Assembly: GCA_964475765.1 (NCBI GenBank)
Contig: CAYYZH010000034.1
Coordinates: 1 to 27,800 of the forward strand
Direction of reading: 5' to 3'
Length of the DNA stretch: 27,800 bases
From: Thermohalobaculum sp964475765
GTDB lineage: Bacteria; Pseudomonadota; Alphaproteobacteria; Rhodobacterales; Rhodobacteraceae
Numbering within the stretch: the stretch's first letter is position 1; the number at the start of each line of letters is the position of its first letter. The translations under genes were made by a program, and so were the position numbers. Positions 8,686 through 17,807 of this stretch are shown here, in pieces. The notes beneath the pieces were generated by a model that was not told the DNA's origin, made no database searches, and saw only the letters and a list, made by a program, of their open reading frames with translations.

Positions 8686-11600
8686 TCAAAGTCCGTTCGG
8701 GGTTCCGGATGCCGCAAGGATCTCGGCATTGAAGCGGTTCAACCCGAAGGCCAACGGATTGGTCGAGGCATTGAACAGACGCTCCACTGACAGATCGGCG
8801 ATGTCCTCGAAAATCTCACTGACATCCAGCGTGTCGTTGGTCACGAAGATTTCGTGATTGGTCGAAGGCGCATAGTAGAGACGGGTGTTGAAGGCCGCCC
8901 CGCTGCGCGAACCGCTCGTCGCTGCGTCCTCTTCGATCTCCAACCGATAGAAATCATCCTCGAGGAATGCGCCGATGCGGATCGGGCGGTTGTCCGAAGA
9001 GAGTGAGAAGAGAGAGCTCTCGCCGATCTCGGGCAGAAGACCGGTCTGATCCTCGAACACATTTGTCTCGGCAAAGAACGCGTCGAACTCGTTGCCATCG
9101 TCTGCGATCTCCAGGAGGGGGAACACCGCGATCCACTGGCCTGCTGCACCGGCAAGCACATTGCGGGTCGAGATGAATCCGCCCAACTGATCGGTCAGCG
9201 TCAGCGTGAGGTTCGAGCCATACTCGGCCGACCCGCTATAGATCGGATCGATCCGGATGATCGGCAGGAACTGTTCGTCATCTATCTGCGAGAAGTTAGG
9301 CGTGGGCAGGGACCGATTGCTCGGCACCGGGCTCGCCTCGATCTCTGCCGTGTCCAGCGTGAAGCTTTGACGCCCCGGCCCGTTCGCCAGGCTTGGATCA
9401 CCCGGGAACTCTGGCGGCGGATCGCCAATCGTCGGAACCGTTCCACCGGACACATTGGCCGTGTTCTGGATACCTGTCAGCACAGGCGCCGTGAATTCAA
9501 CCAGCACATCATAGGTGATCTCGACGCTTTCTCCGGGTTGCAGAACAGGGATGATCACCTCGACCCGGTCATCACCGGTGCTGGTACCGTCGTTCACCGT
9601 GCCAAGCGAGGGATCCGAAAGTTGCGCTCCGCCTTGCAGGGTCAGACCGGTCTGGATGACATCTTCGACCAGCACGTCGAATATCGGCCCTGTTGCCGAG
9701 GCCGCATTTTCCACGACAATGGTGTAGGTGATCGCATCACCGAGGAAGGGCTTCTCGTCCGAGACATCCTTGGTGATCACCAACTCCGGCTCGACCACGT
9801 CGATCACCGCGTCGTCGGTGACCGTCCCCGACCCAAAGTCGAAGGTCGCAACGTTGGTGAAGTTGTCACCTTCGTTGTTGCGCGGGTCATCTTCGATCCG
9901 CACGAGCACATCGATCGTCAGAATGTCGTTCGCGTCGTCGATATTGTCCGCAAGGTTCGTCACCGTACCGAGGTCGATGGTCAGAAGATCGTCGAACCCG
10001 TCGAAATTGCTGTCATCGAAGCTGGTGGTCGGCGTGATCAGATCGGGCCCGGAGATGTTGGCGGTTGGATTGACGATCACATCCAGCACGTCAAACGCGC
10101 CATCCAGCGGGAACTGATCTGTGATCACCAGGTCCGAGATCCCTTCGGGAAGAACCGCGGTGAAGCGGTAGACCACGATCTCACCAATTGCCAGATCCGG
10201 TGCATTCGGATCGAACGCCGCATCTCCGGTGCCTTGAACCGAGGTCGTGAAAACGTCCTTGGCGAAGTTTGGCGGCGGGGTCGGCAGGTCCACACTGTCG
10301 ATCAACGGATCATCAGGGTCATCCGGGTCCGAGGTGAAGACGCGTTGATCCTCAAAACCGGGATCACCTGGATCAAGCGGGCTTGTGTCGAACTGCTCGA
10401 TCAGCGCCGTGTTGGTGATCTCGCTGTCGAAGTCGAAATCCGTTGTGACTTCGACATCATAGGTGACGGTCAACGTGTCGCCGGCATCTAGCACTGGCAC
10501 ATCAAGCGTGAACCCGGTGGTGCCATCGCCGTTGGGAACCTCGACCGCTGTCGTACCATCGGAAGAAACCACAGTGCCCGACACCAATGTGAACCCGGTG
10601 TCCAGCAATGCATCGACAATCGCGATGTCAAACGCCGGCCCGGTTCCGGTGTTCGGGATGGTCAACGTGAAGGTCACGATGTCGCCCGCATCCACCGGTC
10701 CGGTCTCGGGCGTGGATTTGTCGAGCGACAAAGCAGGCTCCACGACTTCGACGGTTTCGGTTGCCGTGACCGGGTTGTCGGGATCGGTCAGTTCGGTATC
10801 GGGGTCATCGGGATCAAAGACCTGCAACGTCGCTGTGTTCGTCAACTGCGCGCCTGCAGTGGCCTCGGCAACATCTGCGACGATGGTGGTCACGGTCACT
10901 TCGATCTCGCGCAGGTCTCCGGCGCCCGGTGCGTCGTCCAATCCTGCTGCCGCACCCGCACTGACGACCAGGCCGAAGTCGAACTCGACCTCGTCACCTG
11001 TGCCTGAGATCGTGATGGAACCGGATGTGGCATCGGTATCACCCACCGCCAGATTGGCCGAGGATATGTCCGTGCCGAATGCCACGACCTCCGCCGAAAC
11101 TGCCTGCAGCCCAGGGGGCACGCTATCGGTCAGGATCAGAACGCCGGAGCCCTCGGGTACAGAAACCGTCAGCGTATAGGTGACCTCCTCACCGACGGAG
11201 AGATCTGGAATCGCGGGGTCGAAGGCATCGGAAGTGGTTTCACCCTGACTGGTCGCGGTGTCGTCGGTTTCCTTTTCGAGCGCCACACCGACCGTCGTGA
11301 TCTCAACGTCATCGACCAGTGGATCGTCCGGATCATCTGGGTCGGAGACGAATGTAAACTCCTCGACAAACCCGGCATCGCCCGGCTCGCCAGGATTGGT
11401 GTCAAAGGACGCCACACGGGCCTGGTTCTCGACTTGCCCATTGAACTCAGCCGCATCCTGCACGATCGCCCGATAGGTGATCGTCAGCGTCTCGTCCGCA
11501 TCAAGCAGCGGCACATCCAACGTGAAGCCTACGGTCCCATCCGCATTGTTGACCTCGTTAGCGGTAGAGCCATCGGAGGACACCACCGAACCGCTCACAA

Positions 11601-14600
11601 GGCTCAGGCCCGAGTCGGCCAACAGATCCTCGATTGCCAGGTCATAGGCAGGACCGGTGCCGGAGTTCTCGATCTCGATGGTAAACTCGATCTCGTCCCC
11701 CGCATCGACATCGCCGGTCGGGTCCGCTGATTTGGTGAGTGCCAGTTCGGGGATCACGACCGAGATCTCGTCCGTATCGGAGACTTCGAAGTCATCCCCC
11801 CCAGCCGTCAAGTTCAGCGCAGCAGCGTTCAAGAGCGTAGTGCCATCCGGGTTCTGAGCCGGGTCAGCATCGACCACGGCGTCAAACTCGACGACGATGC
11901 GGTCGTCATCATCCACCACCCCGTCAAACGCGTTGTCGATATCTTCGAACGCGATAGTCACGGTCTGACCTGCGATGGTCACTTGCGGAACGGTCAGGTC
12001 TGTCACCGCTCCGCCACCGTTTTCCGTCAGGTTCGCGCCGACATCGATGACGCGCACTCCGCCGACAACTGGCGACAGGCCAGCAGGCAAGGTGTCAGTG
12101 ATGGTGACATCTTCGTTCAGGATCTCCGGCAGGAAAATCTCGATGCGATAGGTTGCAACTTCCCCCAGACCCAAGGCCGGATCGTCGGTTTCGGGATAAC
12201 TCGAGCGATCCAGAGTCTTCTCGATCGCCGGGACCGTGGCCACACGGGCATCGTCCTCAATCGTTTGCTCTCGCCCACCATCGCCCGGCGCGCTGTCAAA
12301 AGTCAGCTCGGCAGTGTTAAAGAAGCTCTCTGCCTCCGGTGCGCCCGGTTCGAGTAACGCCCGGTATGTGATCGTCGCGACGTCGCCTTGCTCAAGCAGC
12401 GGAATGGTCACTTCAAAGCCATCGCCAATCTCGCTGACTGGATCCGCAGTAGCGCCTGCAACCGATACCGAGCCAGACACCAGCGTCAGGAACGGATCGG
12501 AAAGCGCGTCTTCGACCAACAAATCGAAAGCGGGACCCGTGCTGTCGGGATCATGCTGGATGATAACCTGGTACTCGACCTCATCGCCTTGTCCGATTGC
12601 AACGGGCGCAGATTTCTCAATCAGCAGGGTCGGTTCGACCACTTCAACTGTCTCGGTTGCGGTGACCGGGTTGTCCGGATCCGTCAATTCGGTGTCTGGG
12701 TCGTCCGGGTCAAACACTTGCAAGGTTGCGGTATTTGTAAGCTGCGCACCTTCGGTGGCCGCGGCGACATCGGCGACAATCGACGTGACGGTGACTTCGA
12801 TCTCACGCAGATCGCCTGCGCCAGCCGGATCGTTCAGACCGGCGGCGACGCCGAGGCTTTCGACCAGGCCAAAATCAAACTCAACCTCGTCGGCAGCGCC
12901 CGAGATGGTGATGAAGCCAGAACTGCTGTCCGTGTCGCCGATGTTCAGATTTGCCGAAGAGATGTCCGTCCCGAACGCCGTGACTGCGGCAGACACAGCC
13001 TCAAGTCCCGGCGGTAGGGCATCGGTCAGAACAAGTACGCCCGAGCCTTCCGGCACCGAGATCGTCAGCGTGTAGGTAACTTCCTCGCCAACCGAGAGAT
13101 CGACTATGGCAGGATCGAACTCATCCGATTCCGTTTCACCCTGGTTCGAGTCACCTTCGGTCGTTGCCTTGTCCAGTTCGACACCGACGGTTGGCACCTC
13201 TTCGGTATCGGTCAGATCCTCATCGGGATTATCAGGATCGAAGACCGTGTCGCGGCTTTCGTCCGCAGGATCATCGGATGGGTTGCTGTCGAACTGCTCG
13301 ACCACTGCTGTGTTCGGCACTGTGCTGTTGAAGGGAGCCGCATCCTGCACGACCGCTTGATAGTTGATTGTCAGGGTCGTTGAGGTGTCGAGTAGATCGA
13401 CTTCGACCCGGAATCCGGTGCCGATCTCAGTGATCGCAGCGGTGGCATCCGAAGTTGTAACGCTGCCCGAAACCAGTGCCAAGCCGGTGTCTTGAAGAAG
13501 GTCGGCAATTGCCATGTCAAAGGCCGGGCCGTCACCGCTGTTAGTGATTTGAAGCTCGTAGTCCACGACATCGCCCGCATCGAACGGGCCGGCAGGCGCT
13601 ATTTTGTCGATGGAGATCTCTGGCTCGACAATGTCCACCGAGGCCGACGCATCGATCGTGTCATCCGGATCATCGCCAAAGGTAAGCGTCGCCGAATTGA
13701 CCAGCGTGTCACCGGAGGCATTGTCCGGCAGATCATCGACGCGGGCGACCACTTCGACGATGATCTGCTCCTCAAGGTCGTCTGCGTCTGGCGCATTGAC
13801 GATATTGCCAAAGTCGAAAGTGACTGTACCGGCGACCGGCGTCGCAGTTGCACCCACCGCCAACGCAGATGAAGCAGCGAGATCATCGCCAATCTCGATC
13901 ACCTCCGCCGAGATGAAGGTCAGCACGCCCGGCGAAGTCGGCAAAGTGTCGGAGATGATGATCGGACCTTCACCTTCGGGGATCGTGGCCGTCAGGTTGA
14001 AGGTGACAAACTCGCCAATTCCCAGATCAGTGCCGTCCGTTTCTGTGAAGGACGTCGCAACAACGGTTTTTTCGAATTCGGGGGCACGCGTTAGGGTCTC
14101 GGCATCGTCAGAGATGTTGTAGTCGCGCTCGTTCGGGTCGTCGTCGAACGGTAGCGAATCATAGGTCAGATCCGCGGTGTTGACGAGCGTATCGCCCGCA
14201 GGCACGCCATCTGGGATCACGGCCTGATATTCGATGATCAGCGTTTCGCCGGTCTCCAACTCGTCGAGTATGACCTCGATGGTGGTGTCGGCTCCGCCAT
14301 TGCCAGTGTTGATCACCGCATCGCCAGCCGCAGACCCGGACAACACGACGGTCCCCGCTTGGAACACGAGGTTCGGGTCACTGATGAGATCGGTCAGGAT
14401 CAGATCGAAGGCGCTGGCGGAGACATCAGACCCGTTGACGATCAACGGTTCGTTGGTGATCTCGACCGTGAATGTCACGGTGTCGCCTGCATCCACTACA
14501 CCGGGATCAACGGTCTTCTCGATGTCGACATTGGACTCGCGCACGCGCACGCTTTCCTCGTCGACCACCTCTTCGCCCTCGAACTGCAGAGCGCCCTGGT

Positions 14601-17600
14601 TGATCAGAAAGTCGCCGCCGACAGTCGACGCATCGCTGTTGACGACTGAGGTCACCTGAATGACGATCTGGTCATCGGCATTCGCGACATTGTCCGGCGC
14701 GTTGATAATATCGCCGAAATTGAACTCGAGCCGGTCTGTGATTCCATCCCCATTGCTGTCGAAGGCAGGCGTGCTCGGTCCGTCGCCGACGTTGAAGGCA
14801 TTCAGCAACGTCAGGTTTCCGCCAAGCGCCGTGATCTCGGCATCAACGATTTCAAGCGTTCCGGGCGCGCCCGGGTCCCCAACCGGTCCGGCCAACTGGG
14901 TCTGATCGATGAACACAACATCTTCTGTGGTGCCTTCGGTTAGATCGATCACGATCTCAAAGACGACAACCTCTCCAATCAGAACCTGATCATCGGCATC
15001 ATTACCCACATTTGTAGTCAGGATCTGCTTATCGACACTGGGGTCCAACGTTGTGGTGATGGCATTGTCTTCGAGAGGTTCGATGACCCGGTTCACGCCA
15101 TCCTCGAACGCTGTGAAGTTCTCAATCGATGCAACGTTCTCCAGCAGATCCTGCGGGCCTGTGTCGTCGGCCACCACAAGGTCGTATGTCACGACAATAA
15201 TGTTGTCGCCCGCCGTATCATCAAAGGCGGCGATAGCTCCAAGCGCATTGGCATTGTCGTCATCCAACTCGATACCGCTGCCAAAGATCCCGCCGCCCAG
15301 ATCAGTGAAGCCCACCGCGGCACCGGTCCCATCGCGGACATCAAGATTCAATCCCCCTGCCGGAATATCGTAGCCCGCCGGGAGTGTATCCTGGATCTGT
15401 ACGTCAAAGGCCCCGCCAGCGGCCGAGCCGGTGTTCTCGATCACGATGGCGAAGGTCACGAGATCGCCGGCGTCGACATCCGAGAGGTTCGCATCGACTG
15501 GGTCACTGTCCAGGTTGGTCGAGTTAATGAGCCCGTTGGCACGTGGCCCGGCATCGCCCGGCTGTCCGAATCCGACCGGTCCGATTGAGCCATCAATGGA
15601 TCCGTTGGGGTTCGTGGAGTCGATGGCCACTACACCTTTGGTGATGTTCAGTTCCGGCTGAGCAAACACAAATTGCGTGATCGCAGTGGTGCTGACCGCT
15701 TCGTCTCCGGTGTTCTGTTCATTGGTCGTGGCCTGGTTGGTCAGAAGCAGACCATCGGCGAACACCGCGTCTTCGACCGATACTGTGAACAGAATCTCGA
15801 TCTGGATCTCCTGGCGCGGATCGATCGAGAATGTACCGAAGTCGAAGCTCACCGAGTTCGATGTTGTATCGACAACCGGAACCGGCGGGGGAGGCGCACC
15901 GGCTATATAGGCGGCGGATGTCTGCGCACCGAATTGCGACTCGCCTGCTGCCGGTGGTGTAGCGCTGGCGATGTTGTTGAAGATTGTCACTTCGGCGGCA
16001 TCGAAGACAGGCAATGGAAGGAAGTCGTCCAATGTCAGGTCTTCGTAGGACCCGAGCGGAGCGGTGTAGAGCACGCTGAAAGTGACGGCATCGCCGGGCA
16101 CAATCACCAGATCGGGAGATGGGGCCACACCGTTGATCGCAACAACCTGCTTTTCCTCGATCCCACCAAACGGAATCTCGAAACCGGCCGAGCTTGTGTC
16201 GTCCACTGAATTCCCGGTCGGCGTGTTTGGATCGGCATTGTCCCGGACATCTGCCGTCACCGTCACGTCGTTCGAGATCTCATCCCCTTGGCTGACCTCC
16301 GCTTCGTCATTGGGATCTTCGAACTGGTCCTTGATGCGTGCATCATACGTGATGGTCGCGACGGTCCCACCTTCTTGAGCACTGTCAATGAGATCGCCGA
16401 TCAGGATGCCATCGGCGGCACCTTCGGCGAGAATCGCTGCTGAAAGATCGAACACCAGTTCTGTTTGGCCCGTATCGGGCGTATCGTCGTTGACCGTCAG
16501 GGCGCCCGCATCAAATGCGGTTGTGGCGATGGTATCGCCGTCTTCCTCATTCACCGAAAACTCGACTGACCCACCGACAAATTCCAGACCGTCTCCCAGC
16601 ACATCGGTCAGAACGATGTCGCCCATTGTGAAGAAGTCCGAGACCTGAACTTCCAGCGTATAAGTCAGCGTGTCTTCAGGCGTCGGTCCGGCTACGTTCT
16701 GGTCATCTGAAATGACGAAGGACTTCTGCACCGCAATCGATCTCAGGATCAGTTCGTCATCCACCGAGACTTCGTCGCTGACAATTCGCTGGGGCGGGTC
16801 GCGTGGATCAAGTGGCGTCCAATCGCCTTCTGCCCGAACATCGTTCTGAGCAATGGACGCGACACCGGTTACCGGATCGATCACCGGATTTCCAAAGGCA
16901 TCGAACTCAGGGATGAAGTAATCGAATGACACCGTGATGGGCGTGCCACCCGTCACAGTCGGGACCGAGATCGACAATAGCTCGTCGCCGGGCTGAACGA
17001 CCTGGTTCAGCGTCGGCTCATTGTTCACGACGGCGGTACCATCGGAGATTGTGAGCCCTCCGAGATAGTGAACGTTGTTCGGAAGGACGTCCTCGATTAG
17101 GACGTCTGTCAGCGTTTGACCATCCGCCACGTCAAGGGTGATGGTCCAAGTGCGTGGGAAGTTGGGGCCCGTTGCCGTCTCGCCTTCCGACCCCTCATTT
17201 TCCTTGGTCAGCGTGATCAGCGTCGGCTCAACGTCAAGCGTGGCTGATGTCGCGACACCGAGGATCGACGGGTCAGCGTCCGGATTATCCAACTCATCAT
17301 CGCCAAGAGCAAAGCCACCAACCGCTTCGATCTCCAGTGCCTGATCGAGATCAGCGAGCGGTGAGAAGTCCAGTACCAGATCAATGGCCACTGGTGCTTG
17401 GTTTGGTGTGAATGAACCGTAAGGCAGTTCGAAAACCAAAAGCGTGTCACCTGGTACACCGCCAATCACCAGTGGATCGCCATTGGCATCGACAGCAACT
17501 GGATGCTCGGCCTCGCCATTTGCATCAAACACCAGTTGGGTTGGAGTGATATTGGTTCCGAGGAACGTCGCGCTGTCGAACGTGATCCCGTCATCGCCGT

Positions 17601-17793
17601 CTGTACCGGTTGTTGGCAGAACAACATTGATGAACGGCGCGAATCCGGCATCAGTCGCCGACGTATTGTCGAACGTGACGGAGTAGCCGACATCCTGCTG
17701 GCCAAGCTCGACCGAGCTTGGCCCATCAATGGTCACCGTGGGTTCCGCCGTAAGCAGAATCCGGTCTTCTAGCTTTTCCAGCATCGGCCGCAT
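8686..17793 (-). CDS. Giant repeat-containing surface protein with LEPR-xLL-type N-terminus (DUF11-like modules)
   Basis: This 3035-residue protein starts at the ATG at 17793, with AGGGG about 6 nt upstream. It begins with MRPMLEKLEDRILLTAEP, a match to the LEPR-xLL motif found at the N-terminus of very large exported repeat proteins. No ordinary signal peptide is present. The body is about seven pairs of alternating beta-sandwich-like modules. Type A has DAGDxVxFxxxIxNxGxGPAFD and is typical of DUF11 / conserved-repeat domains. Type B has LSVGEEVTYTL...PEGSGVLxLTD. Modules are joined by Asp/Pro-rich linkers such as FDPDDPDTELTDPDNP. It is strongly acidic, very poor in Lys and Arg, and I found no cysteine on reading. 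Two EF-hand-like calcium loops lie in B-type modules. The last 250 or so residues are non-repetitive (IDPIYSGSAEYGSNLTLTL...) and may anchor or retain it. Probable role: surface layer or adhesin. The role is inference, the architecture is seen. Confidence 0.9.
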   Translation of the reverse strand: MRPMLEKLEDRILLTAEPTVTIDGPSSVELGQQDVGYSVTFDNTSATDAGFAPFINVVLPTTGTDGDDGITFDSATFLGTNITPTQLVFDANGEAEHPVAVDANGDPLVIGGVPGDTLLVFELPYGSFTPNQAPVAIDLVLDFSPLADLDQALEIEAVGGFALGDDELDNPDADPSILGVATSATLDVEPTLITLTKENEGSEGETATGPNFPRTWTITLDVADGQTLTDVLIEDVLPNNVHYLGGLTISDGTAVVNNEPTLNQVVQPGDELLSISVPTVTGGTPITVSFDYFIPEFDAFGNPVIDPVTGVASIAQNDVRAEGDWTPLDPRDPPQRIVSDEVSVDDELILRSIAVQKSFVISDDQNVAGPTPEDTLTYTLEVQVSDFFTMGDIVLTDVLGDGLEFVGGSVEFSVNEEDGDTIATTAFDAGALTVNDDTPDTGQTELVFDLSAAILAEGAADGILIGDLIDSAQEGGTVATITYDARIKDQFEDPNDEAEVSQGDEISNDVTVTADVRDNADPNTPTGNSVDDTSSAGFEIPFGGIEEKQVVAINGVAPSPDLVIVPGDAVTFSVLYTAPLGSYEDLTLDDFLPLPVFDAAEVTIFNNIASATPPAAGESQFGAQTSAAYIAGAPPPPVPVVDTTSNSVSFDFGTFSIDPRQEIQIEILFTVSVEDAVFADGLLLTNQATTNEQNTGDEAVSTTAITQFVFAQPELNITKGVVAIDSTNPNGSIDGSIGPVGFGQPGDAGPRANGLINSTNLDSDPVDANLSDVDAGDLVTFAIVIENTGSAAGGAFDVQIQDTLPAGYDIPAGGLNLDVRDGTGAAVGFTDLGGGIFGSGIELDDDNANALGAIAAFDDTAGDNIIVVTYDLVVADDTGPQDLLENVASIENFTAFEDGVNRVIEPLEDNAITTTLDPSVDKQILTTNVGNDADDQVLIGEVVVFEIVIDLTEGTTEDVVFIDQTQLAGPVGDPGAPGTLEIVDAEITALGGNLTLLNAFNVGDGPSTPAFDSNGDGITDRLEFNFGDIINAPDNVANADDQIVIQVTSVVNSDASTVGGDFLINQGALQFEGEEVVDEESVRVRESNVDIEKTVDPGVVDAGDTVTFTVEITNEPLIVNGSDVSASAFDLILTDLISDPNLVFQAGTVVLSGSAAGDAVINTGNGGADTTIEVILDELETGETLIIEYQAVIPDGVPAGDTLVNTADLTYDSLPFDDDPNERDYNISDDAETLTRAPEFEKTVVATSFTETDGTDLGIGEFVTFNLTATIPEGEGPIIISDTLPTSPGVLTFISAEVIEIGDDLAASSALAVGATATPVAGTVTFDFGNIVNAPDADDLEEQIIVEVVARVDDLPDNASGDTLVNSATLTFGDDPDDTIDASASVDIVEPEISIDKIAPAGPFDAGDVVDYELQITNSGDGPAFDMAIADLLQDTGLALVSGSVTTSDATAAITEIGTGFRVEVDLLDTSTTLTINYQAVVQDAAPFNSTVPNTAVVEQFDSNPSDDPADESRDTVFDPDNPDEDLTDTEEVPTVGVELDKATTEGDSNQGETESDEFDPAIVDLSVGEEVTYTLTISVPEGSGVLVLTDALPPGLEAVSAAVTAFGTDISSANLNIGDTDSSSGFITISGAADEVEFDFGLVESLGVAAGLNDPAGAGDLREIEVTVTSIVADVAAATEGAQLTNTATLQVFDPDDPDTELTDPDNPVTATETVEVVEPTLLIEKSAPVAIGQGDEVEYQVIIQHDPDSTGPAFDLLVEDALSDPFLTLVSGSVSVAGATADPVSEIGDGFEVTIPLLEQGDVATITYRALLEPGAPEAESFFNTAELTFDSAPGDGGREQTIEDDARVATVPAIEKTLDRSSYPETDDPALGLGEVATYRIEIFLPEILNEDVTITDTLPAGLSPVVGGVRVIDVGANLTENGGGAVTDLTVPQVTIAGQTVTIAFEDIDNAFDGVVDDDDRIVVEFDAVVDADPAQNPDGTTLLNAAALNLTAGGDDFEVSDTDEISVVIPELALTKSADPTGDVDAGDEIEFTIEIENSGTGPAYDLAIEDLLADSGLSLVSGSVVSSDGSTANEVNNADGTVGFTLDVPLLDADETLTITYRAIVQDAAEFNGQVENQARVASFDTNPGEPGDAGFVEEFTFVSDPDDPDDPLVDDVEITTVGVALEKETDDTATSQGETTSDAFDPAIPDLSVGEEVTYTLTVSVPEGSGVLILTDSVPPGLQAVSAEVVAFGTDISSANLAVGDTDATSGSITISGTGDEVEFDFGLVVSAGAAAGLDDAPGAGDLREIEVTVTTIVADVAEATAGAQLTNTATLQVFDPDDPDTELTDPDNPVTATETVEVVEPALSLDKSTPETGPVDAGDIVTFTLTIPNTGTGPAFDIAIVDALLDTGFTLVSGTVVSSDGTTAVEVPNGDGTTGFTLDVPVLDAGDTLTVTYDVEVTTDFDFDSEITNTALIEQFDTSPLDPGDPGFEDQRVFTSDPDDPDDPLIDSVDLPTPPPNFAKDVFTTSVQGTGDAAFDPNAPDLAIGEIVVYRFTAVLPEGISDLVITDQFPLDGAFDVLDVIVNPTANISGPDLITPTTSFDDSNFDGFDDLLTIDLGTVTNLADNIDDANDILTIDVLVRIEDDPRNNEGDNFTNVATFDFGSGTVTDDAVIDVVEPELVITKDVSDEKPFLGDAITYTIVVENAASATGPIFDVLVEDVIQTGLTLQGGAQLSDPSLGTVNDGTSTGDDRVEVIIPVLQPGESVEITYDVLVEFTAPVLTGIQNTANVSGGTVPTIGDPPPEFPGDPSLANGPGRQSFTLDTAEIEASPVPSNRSLPTPNFSQIDDEQFLPIIRIDPIYSGSAEYGSNLTLTLTDQLGGFISTRNVLAGAAGQWIAVFPLLEIADDGNEFDAFFAETNVFEDQTGLLPEIGESSLFSLSSDNRPIRIGAFLEDDFYRLEIEEDAATSGSRSGAAFNTRLYYAPSTNHEIFVTNDTLDVSEIFEDIADLSVERLFNASTNPLAFGLNRFNAEILAASGTPNGL
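9988..10014 (-). other. EF-hand-like calcium loop DSNFDGFDD
   Basis: This second match to D-x-N-x-D-G-x-x-D lies at the corresponding place of another B-type module (followed by LLTIDLGTV, as the first is followed by RLEFNFGDI). Confidence 0.6.
10735..11300 (-). repeat. B module, C-proximal copy of a highly similar duplicated pair
   Basis: It encodes LSVGEEVTYTLTVSVPEGSG...TATETVEVVEP and is nearly identical in protein sequence to the module at 12634-13200. By hand I count about 23 differences in about 155 residues. The last 40 or so residues are identical. Confidence 0.85.
12634..13200 (-). repeat. B module, N-proximal copy of a highly similar duplicated pair
   Basis: Partner of the module at 10735-11300, offset by about 1.9 kb (two A+B units). 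In a stretch of about 105 aligned bases encoding identical protein, every nucleotide difference I see falls on a third codon position. Confidence 0.85.
14734..14760 (-). other. EF-hand/dockerin-like calcium loop DSNGDGITD
   Basis: The loop fits D-x-N-x-D-G-x-x-D exactly and lies in a B-type module of the giant protein. Calcium binding is expected from the pattern, not shown. Confidence 0.65.
17740..17784 (-). other. LEPR-xLL-type export/sorting motif
   Basis: Residues 4-18 of the giant protein read MLEKLEDRILLTAEP, matching the LEPR-xLL pattern with Asp in place of Pro (LED-R-ILL-T-A). Such motifs sit at the extreme N-terminus of huge repeat proteins without Sec signals. A targeting role is inferred, not proven. 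Confidence 0.75.
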
Positions 17794-17807
17794 GTCAGGC
17801 CCCTATG

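Larger units (their letters stand above)
9400..15660 (-). repeat. Array of alternating A and B coding modules
   Basis: Within the giant gene, A-type modules are centred near 9400-9790, 10290-10737, 11300-11755, 12245-12640, 13200-13625, 14090-14535 and 15150-15660. They alternate with B-type modules near 9780-10290, 10735-11300, 11755-12245, 12634-13200, 13625-14090 and 14535-15050. Boundaries are approximate, read from recurring DAGD and VGEEVTYTL-like cores. One full A+B pair is roughly 0.95 kb. Confidence 0.8.

Noticed and set aside
9367..10491. Long plus-strand open frame (374 codons) opposite the giant gene
   Set aside because: It is antisense to repeat modules with clear protein conservation; the product has no recognisable family and arises from the high-GC codon pattern. 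The same holds for the frames at 10463-11179, 12236-13075 and 14234-14659.
9400..15660. Regular repeats as a CRISPR or minisatellite array
   Set aside because: The repeats are several hundred bases long, in frame, and diverge at third codon positions, so they are coding modules.
8686..17793. Giant protein as an RTX type I substrate
   Set aside because: No GGxGxDxUx nonapeptide series is visible in the C-terminal region, and no ABC transporter gene accompanies it.
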